From Pseudomonas phenolilytica (GTDB lineage Bacteria > Pseudomonadota > Gammaproteobacteria > Pseudomonadales > Pseudomonadaceae), in assembly GCF_021432765.1 (NCBI RefSeq), contig NZ_CP058908.1:2504001-2568000 (forward strand): a stretch of DNA of 64,000 bases, in the 5' to 3' direction. Shown piece by piece: positions 63,541-64,000 of the stretch. The position numbers were made by a program, and so were the translations under genes. Under the pieces are notes generated by a model. It had not been told where the DNA came from, made no database searches, and saw only the letters and a list, made by a program, of their open reading frames with translations. Every line of letters starts with the position of its first letter. Position 1 is the first letter of the stretch.

Positions 63541-64000
63541 TACCACCAGTATTTGCCGAACATTTGCGGATTGGCCCAGAACTTGGCGTTCAGCCAGTCG
63601 GGAATCTGCTTGTAATCCAGCAGGTCATAGGTGAATAGCGTGAGGGTCTGCGCGTCTCGTTGGAAGCGATCGGCTATCTGCAGGCCGAGCGAAAAGAAAT
63701 CGGTGGATTGCCAGTCGCTTGCCTCCAAATCGATTAAAACCGCCAGGCGGCTCGCATGGAGATTGCGAATACCGCCCAGCAGCTCACGGCCGTGACGTTT
63801 CGGTAGGTGTTCCAGGCAATCCACGATCAGCGCGAGATCGTAGCGCTGCTGCACGACATTCGGGGCCGGCGAGGCGCCGTCGATGTGGTCCGCCCGGCTG
63901 TGCGGATGGCCCGCCAGATAAGCGTCGAGCGCCGGCGGACGGCTTTGACCGACCTGAAGGACATGTTCTGGCTGGTACTGCTCGAGCAATGCGGCGAGCG
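63540..64000 (-). CDS. DUF6231-like protein, C-terminal part (starts outside window)
   Basis: About 153 codons are present, and the frame is open to the right edge. [34 protein letters not shown] and [12 protein letters not shown] show a methyltransferase-like Rossmann pattern lacking a clear SAM motif. I recall it as a pseudomonad-specific family (DUF6231) encoded beside ychJ. No function is known. Its stop overlaps the ychJ start. Confidence 0.6.
   Translation of the reverse strand, partial: LAALLEQYQPEHVLQVGQSRPPALDAYLAGHPHSRADHIDGASPAPNVVQQRYDLALIVDCLEHLPKRHGRELLGGIRNLHASRLAVLIDLEASDWQSTDFFSLGLQIADRFQRDAQTLTLFTYDLLDYKQIPDWLNAKFWANPQMFGKYWW

Overview
The window looks like a chromosomal segment of a GC-rich gammaproteobacterium of the Pseudomonas/Stutzerimonas (P. 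stutzeri) group. The case rests on gene content and order, judged from memory without a database: recX-recA-cinA next to mutS-fdxA, an erdR-type regulator and a PA3611-like secreted protein near recA, finR/fpr divergent from each other, an 815-residue FadE-like acyl-CoA dehydrogenase beside a PA2817-like small protein, and ihfB beside wzz as the entrance to an O-antigen locus that ends in wbpM. No rRNA, tRNA, CRISPR array or complete mobile element was seen.

Layout. 1-8.9 kb: metabolic genes. These are a partial PNPOx-family protein, a glutathione S-transferase, two abutting LysR regulators, a Cache-GGDEF diguanylate cyclase, the homogentisate unit hmgR<>hmgA-hmgB with a clear operator candidate, and an SH3-domain membrane protein. 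9.2-32.8 kb: ihfB and an O-antigen cluster. It contains two tandem wzz genes, an ops-like element, a metallo-beta-lactamase gene remnant, wzx, a pseudaminic acid pathway (pseB, pseC, a cytidylyltransferase-aldo/keto reductase fusion, an SDR, pseG, pseH, pseI), a capsule-type glycosyltransferase, an AT-rich wzy, the GDP-mannose/GDP-fucose genes (gmd, fcl, gmm, manC), a GT2 enzyme, a wbpV-like reductase, a small phosphoglycosyl transferase and wbpM. Together they predict a Wzx/Wzy-assembled O-antigen with pseudaminic acid (or a derivative), a GDP-fucose-derived sugar and a 6-deoxy-HexNAc as first sugar.

32.8-40.4 kb: a palindromic repeat cluster, fadE, a BrkB-family membrane protein, then a tightly overlapping three-gene unit (GT4 glycosyltransferase, DUF2334 deacetylase, YbhN-like membrane protein) that looks like an uncharacterised envelope glycan or glycolipid module. 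40.5-52.8 kb: fdxA, mutS, then an ethanolamine catabolic block (AraC regulator, aldehyde dehydrogenase, eutH, eutB, eutC) lying between the divergent genes mutS and cinA. A tyrosine-integrase C-terminal remnant sits at its mutS end, so this is probably an old insertion at a locus that hosts prophages and tailocins in other pseudomonads. recA follows with a LexA box, then recX.

52.9-64 kb: housekeeping and poorly known genes. These are a LOG-family protein, an RNase-like beta-CASP hydrolase, a divergent phosphoketolase-like enzyme, a PA3611-like secreted protein, a DTW-domain tRNA modification enzyme, an EamA transporter, the erdR-like regulator, finR/fpr, ychJ and a partial DUF6231-like gene.

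The most interesting points are the fusion enzyme and adjoining SDR in the pseudaminic acid pathway, the likely pseudaminyl transferase, the ops-like element, the integrase-scarred ethanolamine block at mutS/cinA, and the GT4-deacetylase-flippase-like module.
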